The notes beneath the pieces are model-generated. The model searched no databases, was not told the origin of the DNA, and was given only the letters and a program-made list of their open reading frames with translations. A DNA stretch of 64,000 nucleotides from Arcticibacter svalbardensis MN12-7 (GTDB lineage: Bacteria > Bacteroidota > Bacteroidia > Sphingobacteriales > Sphingobacteriaceae), in the NCBI RefSeq assembly GCF_000403135.1, contig NZ_AQPN01000008.1, forward strand, positions 16,549-80,548. The letters run 5' to 3'. Position 1 is the first letter of the stretch, and every line of letters starts with the position of its first letter. The position numbers were made by a program, and so were the translations under genes. This document shows, one piece after another, positions 34,913-44,297 of this stretch.

Positions 34913-35698
34913 ATGACACACTTAAAAATTATATTTACATGTTTATTAATTGCCTTTTTGGCGGCATGTTCAACTGTTCCCCTAACTGGCAGAAGACAAT
35001 TAAATCTAGCCAATTCCCAGGAAATTCAAACTCAATCTTTAACAGCATACAGGGATTTTCTTAAAGATCCTAAAAATGTAGTGGTAAGCTCCGGTGCTGA
35101 TGCTCAACTGGTTAAAAAAGTTGGTCTCCGCATTGCAAGTGCTATCGATCGTTATTTAAAAACAAATGGCTATGCCAATCAATATAATTTTAGCTGGGAA
35201 TTTAACCTGGTAAAAAGTGCTGATATCAATGCCTGGTGCATGCCTGGTGGTAAGGTAGCCGTTTATACCGGAATATTGCCAGTAACCCGAACTGAGGCCG
35301 GTTTAGCTACCGTCATGGGACATGAAATTGCTCATGCTATAGCCAGACATGCTGAAGAAAGATACTCTCAGACGCTTGGTGCTCAGGCTATCGGTGGCGT
35401 AATAGGATCTGCTACCGGATCTCAAAGTATAGCACAATTATATGGATTGGGCGGACAACTTGCTTTGCTTAAGTATGGAAGAAGTCAGGAGTCTGAAGCA
35501 GATCGCCTGGGACTAACCTTCATGGCTATGGCTGGATATAACCCAAGTGAAGCGGTATTCTTTTGGCAACGAATGGCCTCAGCAAAACAAAGTAACGGTG
35601 CTTCCCCCGAATTTCTAAGTACTCACCCTAGTGATGCAACCCGTATAGCTGCTATTCAAAAGCGCTTACCTGAAGCAATGAAATACTATAATAAATAA
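34913..35698 (+). CDS. M48-family metallopeptidase lipoprotein
   Basis: 261 residues. The lipoprotein signal ends in Leu-Ala-Ala-Cys with Cys19. The zinc motif HEIAH is at 137-141, and a third ligand Glu near 196 (SQESEADRLG) follows, the M48 arrangement also seen in BepA and LoiP. Such periplasmic peptidases take part in outer-membrane protein quality control. It lies 33 nt after plsY and may share its transcript. Confidence 0.93.
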   Translation: MTHLKIIFTCLLIAFLAACSTVPLTGRRQLNLANSQEIQTQSLTAYRDFLKDPKNVVVSSGADAQLVKKVGLRIASAIDRYLKTNGYANQYNFSWEFNLVKSADINAWCMPGGKVAVYTGILPVTRTEAGLATVMGHEIAHAIARHAEERYSQTLGAQAIGGVIGSATGSQSIAQLYGLGGQLALLKYGRSQESEADRLGLTFMAMAGYNPSEAVFFWQRMASAKQSNGASPEFLSTHPSDATRIAAIQKRLPEAMKYYNK

Positions 35699-35879
35699 CG
35701 TGAAGTTTGGGTTATGTAGCTAATGTCCAAGAAAATTATTGAGGAAATTAGTACCTGAACGATTCGGGAAATGAATATCTTAAGCACATTATTATAGGTA
35801 TACAAGAATATGATTCCTAATAACAATGTTGAATCAACCTGACATACGGTTTTTATTATCACACTTACCTTTATATAAA

Positions 35880-35915
35880 GAAAGGCTATATTGCTATTTT
35901 GTAATATAGCCTTTC
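35880..35915. terminator. Probable bidirectional terminator
   Basis: A 13-bp perfect stem (35880-35892 with 35903-35915) with a 10-nt loop. The T run is weak on both strands. It lies between the convergent M48 and rhuM genes. Confidence 0.55.
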
Positions 35916-35955
35916 TCAGCTCAGCCAGTTATTATTACATATCGATTGATTTTGA

Positions 35956-36969
35956 TTAGTCCGCTTTCTTACCTGGCTTTATTTTTTTAATCTCTTTATC
36001 AAAGTCACTTTCAAAATTTTGATCTTGTATCACCCTAAATTTATCGTATTCCCTTTCAGCTAACTTTATTGCAACCTCATGGCTAACTTTCCCAGCATCT
36101 TTTAATATCTGATATTCGTTGAATTGTAAGAACGCGTCTAAACGGCTTATCCAGTCACCCATCTTCATCGGTATCTGCCTTGATGCCTGTAATTCTGCAA
36201 AGTCAAGATACATTGTAACCACCCGTTCTAATTCTTTGATCTCTTTTTCTATCAAGTAGTTTTTAGCCACGGCTATATCTCCTTTTAAAACTTTTCCGAT
36301 AGGTGCATTTTTGAAAGTCTGTAAGCCCATATTTGGCTTATCAGCACATGCTCGCTCTGCAATTATTTGGGCAGCGGTTTTACCAGAAATAGCAAAGTGA
36401 AGTTTATTTTGAACCGTCTTAAAAAAGTTTTGGGTTATATCAGCATCCTTATTGTAATCGATACTGCACTGCTCGTATATATCTGTTATCTTTAGATAGA
36501 AACGTCTTTCGCTGGCCCGTATCTCTCGAATGCGCTCTAAAAGCTCATCAAAATAATCTTTGCCAAAACGTTTACCTTGTTTTAACCGTGCATCATCCAA
36601 GACAAAGCCCTTGATAATATACTCCCTAAGTGTTTTAGTTGCCCATATACGGAACTGTGTAGCCTGATAGCTATTGACTCGGTAGCCGACTGCTATGATT
36701 GCGTCTAAATTGTAAAAGAAAGTAAGATACTTTTTACCATCACTGGCAGTTGTTTCCATTTTGGAAACAACTGAATCTTCCTGAAGCTCATTACTTTCAA
36801 AAATCCTCTTCAAGTGTTTACTAATGGCCGGCACCTCCACTCCAAATAATTCAGCTAAGCGCTTTTGGGTTAGCCAAAAAGTTTCAGCATTAAAGATCAC
36901 TTCAATTTTAACATCACCTGTAGGTGTGTTATAAAATATAATGTCGTTTGATTGCGGTTGCTCACTCAT
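35956..36969 (-). CDS. RhuM-family protein
   Basis: 337 residues matching the RhuM (virulence protein RhuM) family along its length: an N-terminal region with FWLTQKRLAELFGVEVPAIS, which looks like a winged-helix element, NLDAIIAVGYRVNS in the middle, and FRIWATKTLREYIIKGF, the most conserved stretch. The biochemical function is not established; homologues occur in pathogenicity islands and next to restriction or Fic genes. Here it stands alone among housekeeping genes, so it is the most likely horizontally acquired gene in the window. A palindrome lies 113 bp upstream. Confidence 0.9.
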   Translation of the reverse strand: MSEQPQSNDIIFYNTPTGDVKIEVIFNAETFWLTQKRLAELFGVEVPAISKHLKRIFESNELQEDSVVSKMETTASDGKKYLTFFYNLDAIIAVGYRVNSYQATQFRIWATKTLREYIIKGFVLDDARLKQGKRFGKDYFDELLERIREIRASERRFYLKITDIYEQCSIDYNKDADITQNFFKTVQNKLHFAISGKTAAQIIAERACADKPNMGLQTFKNAPIGKVLKGDIAVAKNYLIEKEIKELERVVTMYLDFAELQASRQIPMKMGDWISRLDAFLQFNEYQILKDAGKVSHEVAIKLAEREYDKFRVIQDQNFESDFDKEIKKIKPGKKAD

Positions 36970-37081
36970 TTTAAATAGTACTATTTGGGTATGTGCTGTT
37001 GCAGTTATCGATCTGGCTTCTGGTTCATTTAAAAACCTAATGGTAAATGAAGCACAAAATACACACTGTTAGTGTCTAAAT

Positions 37082-37101
37082 AAAGTGATAATCATCACTT
37101 T
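37082..37101. promoter_or_regulatory. Palindrome between pabB and rhuM
   Basis: AAAGTGAT-AATC-ATCACTTT, 8-bp perfect arms with a 4-nt centre. It could be a weak terminator of the spoT-fur-purA-pabB operon or an operator for rhuM. The centre GATAATCATC recalls part of a Fur box, but the match is incomplete. Confidence 0.45.
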
Positions 37102-37167
37102 GTATTACTAATGTTATATTTTGGAAGACTTACCACAACATCTTCTCAAATGCACATTTATTTTTTA

Positions 37168-38433
37168 TTAGCTTAAAACCTTTAACATAGCCTTTGCTTT
37201 CAGCATGCATTCCTGATATTCTTGTTCTGGATCTGAAGCAAAGGTTATTGCACTTCCTACTTGAAAGGATAGAAATTTTTTGCTTTCATTATAAATCAGA
37301 CTTCTGATAATTACATTAAAATCGAAGTTTCCTTTCGGATCAAAGTAACCAACTGACCCTGAATAAATTCCCCTCTTTGTTTCTTCATATAATTCGATAA
37401 GCTCCATGGCTCTTATCTTAGGAGCACCAGTCATCGATCCCATTGGAAAGGCATTCTTAATAATAGCTATATTTTTTGTCGTAGCTGAAACCTGGGCAGT
37501 AATCGTAGAAATCATTTGATGTACCTGTTCAAACGAATAGATGCCACACAACTCTTTTACTTCAACAGTACCCGGAAGAGCCGTCCTTGTCAGGTCATTC
37601 CTCACCAGGTCAACGATCATAATGTTCTCTGCCTGTTCCTTTAAATTGTTTCTTAAATCCTCTTTAAGCCGATTATCTTCAATGGGATCTGCACTTCGAG
37701 CCGCCGTACCTTTTATAGGTTGGGAAATAACCATCAATCCTTCTTTTTTAATAAAGCGTTCGGGTGAAGAGGAGATGATATATTTGTCCCTCATCTTAAA
37801 GAAAGTGGAGAATGGTGCAGGTGAAATGGAATTGAGCTGCAGGTAAGCTGCCAAAGGATTAAAGGATTTACAATCTGAAAAGAACTGCTGACAAAAGGTC
37901 ATTTCATAGATGTCTCCCTTTTTGATATGTTCTTTAATATGATTGACTTTGTCAATATAGGCTTCTTTAGTTAAGGTCGATTGAATCGTTCCCTCAAAGT
38001 TAACTTCTTGATCCTGTAAAAACTGGGCATTGATTTCTTCGAGTAAATTAGGCTTGTTCGTCAAAATCCTAACCTCATTGCCCTTGATAAGCAATAGATG
38101 TTTTGGAACAAAAAAGTAAAGATCAGGGAATTCTAAATCATCCTGATTATTCGAATCCAGCTGTTCTATCTCATTCTTTAGGTCATAAGAAAAAAACCCT
38201 GGAATAAATAACTTGTTGTTATTCAGGAAATTAGAAAGTTCTTCTAAAGCATTACCTGAATTTAAGCAAATCTCTTTTGAAACGCCAGCTGCAATCACAG
38301 CGGTATAACTGGAATAGGAATCAGTATAGTGATTGGAGTCTAAAAAACAGGCCACATCGAATGATGTGGCCCATTGTAAAGCTTGACGCTTAAATTTTGA
38401 AATATCAGCTATAGTACAATCATACGGTTGCAT
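37168..38433 (-). CDS. pabB: Aminodeoxychorismate synthase component I
   Basis: 421 residues of the chorismate-binding enzyme family, with GSMTGAPKIRAMELI and SSSPERFI. The active-site stretch reads PIKGT, where Lys is typical of PabB, while anthranilate synthase TrpE has PIAGT. PabB aminates chorismate to give aminodeoxychorismate for 4-aminobenzoate and folate. It is 14 nt after purA, the last gene of the spoT-fur-purA-pabB run. The glutaminase partner PabA is not in the window. Confidence 0.87.
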   Translation of the reverse strand: MQPYDCTIADISKFKRQALQWATSFDVACFLDSNHYTDSYSSYTAVIAAGVSKEICLNSGNALEELSNFLNNNKLFIPGFFSYDLKNEIEQLDSNNQDDLEFPDLYFFVPKHLLLIKGNEVRILTNKPNLLEEINAQFLQDQEVNFEGTIQSTLTKEAYIDKVNHIKEHIKKGDIYEMTFCQQFFSDCKSFNPLAAYLQLNSISPAPFSTFFKMRDKYIISSSPERFIKKEGLMVISQPIKGTAARSADPIEDNRLKEDLRNNLKEQAENIMIVDLVRNDLTRTALPGTVEVKELCGIYSFEQVHQMISTITAQVSATTKNIAIIKNAFPMGSMTGAPKIRAMELIELYEETKRGIYSGSVGYFDPKGNFDFNVIIRSLIYNESKKFLSFQVGSAITFASDPEQEYQECMLKAKAMLKVLS

Positions 38434-38447
38434 AGCCGGAATGGTCT

Positions 38448-39722
38448 TTAGTTTAAGATCAATGTTTGAACCCGGTCAGGGCCAACAGAAAGATATCTTA
38501 CAGGTACGCCGATATGTTCTTCAATATACCGTACATACGCATATAATTTTGCAGGAATTTCCTCCACAGTTTTAATACCGGTCAAATCTTCATTCCATCC
38601 TTCAATTTCTTCCAGAACAGGAATAGCTTTCACACTGCAGATATCATAAGGCATGTAATCAATCTTTTCGCCACCATGATTGTAATGTGTGCAGGCATAT
38701 ATTTTGTCGAAACCGCTTAATACATCTGCCTTTGTCATTACCAGTTCAGTAACTCCATTCAGCATCACCGCGTATTTCAATGCAGGAAGATCAATCCATC
38801 CGCATCTTCTTGGCCTTCCGGTAGTAGCACCGAATTCATGTCCGATCTGACGAAGTTTCTCGCCTGTCTCATCAAATAATTCAGTGGGGAAGGGTCCGCT
38901 ACCCACACGTGTGCAATAGGCTTTGAAAATACCAATTACTGAACCGATCTTTTGTGGTGCAATACCAAGACCAGTACAAGCTCCTGCAGTGGTCGTGTTT
39001 GATGAAGTAACAAATGGATAAGAACCAAAGTCCACATCCAGCATAGCTCCCTGAGCACCTTCTGCAAGTATAGTTTTTCCTTCGCGCAGGTATTGGTTCA
39101 CAAAATGCTCACTGTCTACCAATTCAATAGTTTTAAGGAATTCGATCGCTGCAAAGAAAGTCTTTTCTTTTTCTGAAAAATCAGGAATTTCACCGTAATG
39201 AGATAGGATAGACTTGTGTTTGTTGACCAGTTTATCGTATTTCTCCTTGAAATCGGTTAACTCAATATCACCCACACGGAGACCATTACGTCCCGTTTTA
39301 TCCATATACGTTGGACCGATACCTTTCAGCGTGGATCCGATCTTTTCGTCACCCATCTTACTTTCGGATGCAGCATCCAAAAGCTGATGTGTAGGAAGAA
39401 TTAGATGTGCCTTACGGGCAATGACCAATTTCTTCGCTGCTACAGGATCAAATCCGCTTGTTTTTAAATTATCAAGCTCACGTTTCAAAATAATGGGATC
39501 AATAACTACTCCATTACCAATGAGGTTCATGGTTTTAGCATTGAAAATTCCTGATGGAATAGTATTTAAAACATATTTCTGATTATCGAACTCCAGGGTA
39601 TGGCCTGCATTAGGTCCGCCCTGAAATCTTGCGATCAGATCATAATTTTGACTAAGGACATCAACGATTTTTCCCTTGCCTTCATCGCCCCATTGGAGGC
39701 CTAAAAGTACATCAACTGCCAT
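38448..39722 (-). CDS. purA: Adenylosuccinate synthetase
   Basis: 424 residues with the GTP-binding loop GLQWGDEGKGK at 8-18 and further family motifs (GPTYMDKTGRNGLR and TTTGRPRRCGW). It joins IMP and aspartate using GTP to make adenylosuccinate on the way to AMP. It is 17 nt after fur and 14 nt before pabB. Confidence 0.98.
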   Translation of the reverse strand: MAVDVLLGLQWGDEGKGKIVDVLSQNYDLIARFQGGPNAGHTLEFDNQKYVLNTIPSGIFNAKTMNLIGNGVVIDPIILKRELDNLKTSGFDPVAAKKLVIARKAHLILPTHQLLDAASESKMGDEKIGSTLKGIGPTYMDKTGRNGLRVGDIELTDFKEKYDKLVNKHKSILSHYGEIPDFSEKEKTFFAAIEFLKTIELVDSEHFVNQYLREGKTILAEGAQGAMLDVDFGSYPFVTSSNTTTAGACTGLGIAPQKIGSVIGIFKAYCTRVGSGPFPTELFDETGEKLRQIGHEFGATTGRPRRCGWIDLPALKYAVMLNGVTELVMTKADVLSGFDKIYACTHYNHGGEKIDYMPYDICSVKAIPVLEEIEGWNEDLTGIKTVEEIPAKLYAYVRYIEEHIGVPVRYLSVGPDRVQTLILN

Positions 39723-39739
39723 GAATGATTGTAGTATTG

Positions 39740-40213
39740 TTAATTTTTAGTATAAGATTCACAGAAACCTTCTTTCAGCTTTTCACAATTGCCGTAAAGA
39801 TTTAGTGAATGGTGTTTTATTTCAAACTTCAGCAAATCGCCCATCATGCTTTGGATCTGCCCAATGCGTGGGTCACAGAACTCCACAACTTTTCCACAAT
39901 CAATACAGATGATATGGTCATGTTGCTTGTAGCCATACGACTTTTCGAACTGAGCCATGTTCTTTCCAAACTGATGTTTGGTTACAAGATCACATGAAAC
40001 AAGCAATTCCAGCGTATTATAAACCGTTGCACGGCTTACCCTGTATTTCTTGTTCTTCATATGGATGTAAAGCGACTCCACATCGAAGTGGTCATTACGG
40101 GAATAAATTTCTTCAAGAATGGCGAAACGCTCAGGCGTTTTCCTTAAACTTTTATTTTCAAGGTAAGCCTCGAAAATCTTTTTAACCATTGCTATCGTTT
40201 CTTGTAAGGGCAT
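39740..40213 (-). CDS. Fur-family transcriptional regulator
   Basis: 157 residues from ATG 40213 ([18 protein letters not shown]). The winged-helix DNA-binding part is at about 25-85 ([18 protein letters not shown]), followed by the metal-binding dimer domain with [15 protein letters not shown]. Cys pairs CIDC and, near the C-terminus, CEKLKEGFC can form the structural zinc site. It may sense iron or peroxide (Fur or PerR). A TTG six codons upstream is in frame but less likely. It is the second gene of the run after spoT and has an internal -7 box. Confidence 0.92.
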   Translation of the reverse strand: MPLQETIAMVKKIFEAYLENKSLRKTPERFAILEEIYSRNDHFDVESLYIHMKNKKYRVSRATVYNTLELLVSCDLVTKHQFGKNMAQFEKSYGYKQHDHIICIDCGKVVEFCDPRIGQIQSMMGDLLKFEIKHHSLNLYGNCEKLKEGFCESYTKN

Positions 40214-40235
40214 ATTTTTTGTTAGACTCAACGTT

Positions 40236-40243
40236 CAAATTTA
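40236..40243 (-). promoter_or_regulatory. -7 box of fur
   Basis: TAAATTTG on the minus strand, 22 nt before the fur ATG, in the 59-nt gap after spoT. It suggests that fur-purA-pabB can also be transcribed separately from spoT. Confidence 0.45.
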
Positions 40244-40272
40244 TCTAAAAAAATAACAAATCTTAAATTTCT

Positions 40273-42504
40273 TTATGAAGCTTTGTTAATGTTACGTGGT
40301 TCTGAATCAAAACGTGTTACGGCTGTGACTCCTTTTACCTGTTTTAACTTACGTATCAAATTTTCTAAATGAATGGTGTCGTTCACATAAACCATGATGG
40401 ATCCTTCAAAAATACCTTCGTTACTGTCCACTGTAATGGATCTCATGTTGACTTTAAAGTCATTGGAAATAACCGTTGTCAATTTGTTGATTAAGCCTAC
40501 TTCATCAATACCCGTAATCCTTAAGCCGGTTAAAAAGGCCAGTTCTTTTTGTGAGGTCCATTTTGCTTTTACTACCCGGTACCCATAATTGGCCATCAGT
40601 TTAGTGGCATTGGGACAGTTTGTCCTATGAATCTTAATTCCGTCATTAACGGTAATAAATCCGAAGACATCATCCCCGGGGATAGGGTTACAGCATGTGG
40701 AAAGCTTGTAGTCAATTTTTTGCAGATCTTCACCTATAAGAAGTGTGTCACTATCTTTTGCCTTCACCTTGCTCATGATGCCTTCCAGCTGAGAGGCTGC
40801 AATGCGCTCCGGTGTCCGGTTCTCTACCACCTTTTCCGATGCCTGAAATTCTTTCAGGTCTTTCAGGTCTATTCCTCCTTTGGCAATATTATAAAACAGG
40901 TCAAGTGTGTTGTTGTATTTAAAATAGAAGGCAATTTTATGTATATTCTCGGTGTTATACGTGATCTTCAGCGACTTTAACTTTCTTTCCAAAAGTTCTT
41001 TGCCCTCTTCGGCAACCCGTCTTTTATCCTCTTTTAACGCCGATTTAATTTTAGACTTAGCCTTTGCAGTAACAACGATATTCAGCCAATCTTCTTTAGG
41101 AACCTGCTTACTCGAGGTGATGATTTCTACCTGGTCTCCATTCTGTAACTTGTGCGCCAACGGTACCAGTTTATGGTTCACCTTGGCGCCAATACATCGG
41201 ATCCCAAGATCGGAATGGATTTCGAAGGCAAAATCCAATGCTGTTGCATCCAACGGTAACTGCATGAGTGCACCTTTAGGCGTAAAGATGAAGATCTCAT
41301 CTGAAAAGAGATTCATCTTAAAATCATCCAGAAAATCTAATGCATTAGAGTCCGGATTTTTCAATAACTCCCTTACTTTTTGAATCCACAAGTCCAGGCC
41401 ACTATCTGCAGATGACTCTTTATATTTCCAATGTGCAGCAAATCCCTTCTCGGCAATCTCATTCATGCGCTGTGAACGGATCTGAACTTCTACCCACTGT
41501 CCCTTAGGACCCATAACAGTAGTGTGCAGAGATTCATACCCATTTGCTTTGGGAGACGATACCCAGTCGCGGAGCCTGTCCGGATTAGGAATATACAAAT
41601 CCGTAACAATGGAATACGCTTTCCAGGCATCAGCTTTTTCTTTTTCAGGTTCACTTTCCAGTACAATCCGGATGGCGAATAAGTCGTATACCTCCTCAAA
41701 AGGAATTCCCTTTTTTCGCATTTTATTCCATATCGAATGGATCGACTTAGGTCTTCCGTATACTTCCGCATTTAAACCCTGTGCGGCCAGAATATCTTTT
41801 ATCGGGCCAACAAAAGCATTTACATACGCTTCCCTTTCGGCTTTTTTCTCATTCAGCTTCCTTGCAACGAACTTGTAGGTTTCACTTTCTGTGTATTTCA
41901 TAGAAAGATCTTCCAACTCCGATTTAATTGCATATAAACCCAGTCGGTGTGCCAGAGGCGCATAGAGATAGATCGTTTCGGAGGATATTTTCAACTGCTT
42001 GTCACGCGGCATATGATCCATCGTGCGCATGTTGTGCAAGCGGTCTGCCAGTTTGATCAGGATAACCCGCACATCGTCTGCCAGCGTAAGCAGCATTTTG
42101 CGGAAATTCTCAGCCTGCAGGGAACTATTGTAGTCGAATACGCCTGATATTTTAGTTAATCCATCAATGATCTTCGCTACTTTTTTTCCGAATTCGCGTT
42201 CTATATCCTCCAGGGTAATAGCCGTATCCTCCACCACATCATGTAAAAGTGCGCATACAATAGAGGTTGTTCCAAGTCCAATTTCCTGTGCAGCAATCTG
42301 GGCTACTGCAATAGGATGATATATATAAGGTTCACCAGATTTGCGCCTCATATCTTTATGGCTATCAAGTGCCATATCGAATGCCTGCCGTATTAATTTC
42401 TTGTCGCCCTTTTGCATAGTGGGTTTACAAGCTCTCAATAGGGCTCGGTAGCGCTTTAGAATTTCGGTTTTCTCCGCATCTATATCAATCACCAATTCAT
42501 TCAT
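40273..42504 (-). CDS. spoT: Bifunctional (p)ppGpp synthase/hydrolase RelA/SpoT
   Basis: 743 residues with the full Rel layout: HD hydrolase (LLHDVVEDTAITLEDI), synthetase (SPKANGYESLHTTVMGP and AEKGFAAHWKYKE), TGS domain (EIFIFTPKGALMQLPLDATA), a Cys-containing helical region (STCCNPIPGDDVFG) and a C-terminal ACT domain. The intact HD box indicates that it can hydrolyse as well as make (p)ppGpp, the stringent-response alarmone. The ATG at 42504 (MNELVIDIDAEK) is preferred over 42546. It is the first gene of the spoT-fur-purA-pabB run. Confidence 0.96.
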   Translation of the reverse strand: MNELVIDIDAEKTEILKRYRALLRACKPTMQKGDKKLIRQAFDMALDSHKDMRRKSGEPYIYHPIAVAQIAAQEIGLGTTSIVCALLHDVVEDTAITLEDIEREFGKKVAKIIDGLTKISGVFDYNSSLQAENFRKMLLTLADDVRVILIKLADRLHNMRTMDHMPRDKQLKISSETIYLYAPLAHRLGLYAIKSELEDLSMKYTESETYKFVARKLNEKKAEREAYVNAFVGPIKDILAAQGLNAEVYGRPKSIHSIWNKMRKKGIPFEEVYDLFAIRIVLESEPEKEKADAWKAYSIVTDLYIPNPDRLRDWVSSPKANGYESLHTTVMGPKGQWVEVQIRSQRMNEIAEKGFAAHWKYKESSADSGLDLWIQKVRELLKNPDSNALDFLDDFKMNLFSDEIFIFTPKGALMQLPLDATALDFAFEIHSDLGIRCIGAKVNHKLVPLAHKLQNGDQVEIITSSKQVPKEDWLNIVVTAKAKSKIKSALKEDKRRVAEEGKELLERKLKSLKITYNTENIHKIAFYFKYNNTLDLFYNIAKGGIDLKDLKEFQASEKVVENRTPERIAASQLEGIMSKVKAKDSDTLLIGEDLQKIDYKLSTCCNPIPGDDVFGFITVNDGIKIHRTNCPNATKLMANYGYRVVKAKWTSQKELAFLTGLRITGIDEVGLINKLTTVISNDFKVNMRSITVDSNEGIFEGSIMVYVNDTIHLENLIRKLKQVKGVTAVTRFDSEPRNINKAS

Positions 42505-42602
42505 CTTCAATTGCTCAGGATTTCGAAATAGTAGATTTAATTGCAACTTTAGGGTTACTTTTACCGTTTAGTTGTAATTAAAGGTATATACGAAATTAGG
42601 TG

Positions 42603-42610
42603 TATGTTTG
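42603..42610 (+). promoter_or_regulatory. -7 box of the DUF4294 gene
   Basis: TATGTTTG, an exact TAnnTTTG match, 13 nt before the ATG at 42624. The predicted leader is about 9 nt. Confidence 0.5.
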
Positions 42611-42623
42611 TGTTAACTAAGTT

Positions 42624-43247
42624 ATGAAAAAAATATCTATTTTGATAGTATTAAGTTTGGTCATGATCAGCTTTTCATACAGTCAGGTAAAAAATAGTAT
42701 TCAGGAGAAAGGGATTAATGATACAATCAGAGTTGCTGTAACCCGTGATGATTATGGTGATATGATTCCCTGGATTCCTCTACAGGATGCCTATGTAAAC
42801 AACACGCGGATCTTCCTGACTCCTCAGGCCCGTTCCCTGTTCAACCGCTTACGTTACAATGTTTTGAAGGTGCTTCCTTATGCTAAATTTGCAAGGAATC
42901 GCTACAGTCGTTTGAATGAACAATTAGCTGAAACTACCGACAAAAAAGAGCAGAAAAAACTGGTTAAAGCCTGCGAAAAAGAAATCAAGGATATGTTCAA
43001 TAAAGAGATCAAGAACATGACCATTACCCAAGGCGAAATTTTAATTAAATTAATTGATCGGGAGACTGGAAATAGTAGTTATGAGCTGGTAAAAGAACTG
43101 AAAGGTGGTTTTACTGCTTTCTGTTATCAATCGGTAGCTCGTGTGTTTGGTCATAACCTGAAACAAAAGTACGATCCGCAGGAAGATCGGGACATCGAAA
43201 ACGTGATTGTCCGCTATGGGTATTACGGCAACTATCCCTTTAACTGA
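42624..43247 (+). CDS. DUF4294 family protein
   Basis: 207 residues. A signal peptide ends near residue 20 (SFSYSQ). The body is charged and mostly helical, with YGDMIPWIPLQDAYVNN near the N-terminus and the conserved ILIKLIDRETGNSSYELVKE stretch that marks the Bacteroidota DUF4294 family. Function is unknown; export to the periplasm is likely. It is divergent from spoT and precedes bshB1 by 125 nt, so the two probably have separate promoters. Confidence 0.82.
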   Translation: MKKISILIVLSLVMISFSYSQVKNSIQEKGINDTIRVAVTRDDYGDMIPWIPLQDAYVNNTRIFLTPQARSLFNRLRYNVLKVLPYAKFARNRYSRLNEQLAETTDKKEQKKLVKACEKEIKDMFNKEIKNMTITQGEILIKLIDRETGNSSYELVKELKGGFTAFCYQSVARVFGHNLKQKYDPQEDRDIENVIVRYGYYGNYPFN

Positions 43248-43320
43248 TTTTTTCCCTATCATACGTTCGTCAGGTTTATTTATTTGACCCTTAAAAAGCC
43301 TGTATTTCTTTTCCAAAGTT

Positions 43321-43328
43321 TACTTTTG
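43321..43328 (+). promoter_or_regulatory. -7 box of bshB1
   Basis: TACTTTTG, an exact TAnnTTTG match, 44 nt before the bshB1 ATG. The leader carries GGAG at 43359-43362. Confidence 0.5.
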
Positions 43329-43372
43329 TCCAAATACGTCGGTGTTTTCGCCTGACTGGAGATTAAATATTC

Positions 43373-44092
43373 ATGAAATTAGATATTCTTGTTATTGCTG
43401 TACATCCTGACGATGCAGAATTGAGTTGTTCCGGAACCATTTTAAAATATAAAGCTGAAGGGAAAAAGGTAGGAATTGTCGACCTTACCCGTGGCGAGTT
43501 AGGAAGCAGGGGCACCGCTGAAACACGTGATGAGGAAGCTAAAGATTCGGCAAAAATTCTAGGGCTTGATGTAAGAGAGAACCTGGGAATGCGGGATGCC
43601 TTTTTCAAGAATGATGAAGAACACCTCTTGCAAATTATTCAAAAAATCAGACAATATCAACCGGAAATCCTTATTGGCAATGCTATTGTGGACCGTCATC
43701 CCGATCATAAACGGGCTTCTACATTAATCAATGATGCCGTATTTCTTTCGGGATTAATAAAAATCAAAACTGAATTTAATGGAGTATCACAAAAGCCATG
43801 GCGTCCGCGTCTCCATTTGAATTTTATTCAGGATACCTATGTGAAACCTGATATTATTTTGGATATTACCCCATTTTGGAACACTAAAGTAGCATCTATC
43901 CGGGCTTATAAAACTCAATTTTACACCCCGGATTATGATGAGGAAAACAAAACATATATTTCCGATCCTGAATTTTTTAAGACGATAGAAGGCAGAGCCC
44001 ACGAATTTGGTAAAAGCATTGGTGTCTCATTTGCTGAAGGATTTACGTCAGCAAAATTAGTAGGTGTGGATAGTCTGTTTAACCTTAGATAG
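43373..44092 (+). CDS. bshB1: Bacillithiol biosynthesis deacetylase BshB1
   Basis: 239 residues of the PIG-L/LmbE zinc deacetylase family. Zinc and catalytic motifs are AVHPDDAELSCSGT (HPDD) and VDRHPDHKRA; the stretch TRGELGSRGTAETR is typical of BshB1. It removes acetyl from N-acetylglucosaminyl-malate, the second step of bacillithiol synthesis. bshA and bshC are not in the window. This supports bacillithiol as the low-molecular-weight thiol, as expected in Bacteroidota. Confidence 0.93.
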   Translation: MKLDILVIAVHPDDAELSCSGTILKYKAEGKKVGIVDLTRGELGSRGTAETRDEEAKDSAKILGLDVRENLGMRDAFFKNDEEHLLQIIQKIRQYQPEILIGNAIVDRHPDHKRASTLINDAVFLSGLIKIKTEFNGVSQKPWRPRLHLNFIQDTYVKPDIILDITPFWNTKVASIRAYKTQFYTPDYDEENKTYISDPEFFKTIEGRAHEFGKSIGVSFAEGFTSAKLVGVDSLFNLR

Positions 44093-44175
44093 TGATTTTA
44101 GAACCTATAAATTTGTAACAGGTAGGAGATAAGTATGTACCCGGATAAAGGTACGTGTGCGCCTTGACCCAGTCA

Positions 44176-44259
44176 TGTTCGTTGGTTGTGGCTTGCAGCT
44201 CCGTCAAATCATCGATTTTAGCGAAGCACCAAGCCACAAGCAACGAACAAGCAGCGAAC
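44176..44259. repeat. Long imperfect inverted repeat with a tandem 11-mer
   Basis: Arms at 44177-44195 and 44230-44248 are 19 bp with one mismatch, around a 34-nt loop. The right arm continues into a tandem 11-mer, AAGCAACGAAC then AAGCAGCGAAC (44238-44259). The stretch is richer in GC than its surroundings. It has the shape of an interspersed palindromic repeat (REP- or MITE-like). It lies between the convergent bshB1 and deaminase genes and lacks a terminator T run. Confidence 0.65.
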
Positions 44260-44297
44260 GTTAGTCCTATTTTTTATACAGGTGTTATCTGCTTGTC

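Noticed and set aside
37082..37101. Fur box
   Set aside because: Only about ten of nineteen positions fit the GATAATGATAATCATTATC consensus; the symmetric arms differ.
40214..40231. TTG start six codons upstream for fur
   Set aside because: The first codon is TTG, it lies directly beside the -7 box, and the ATG at 40213 gives the usual N-terminus.
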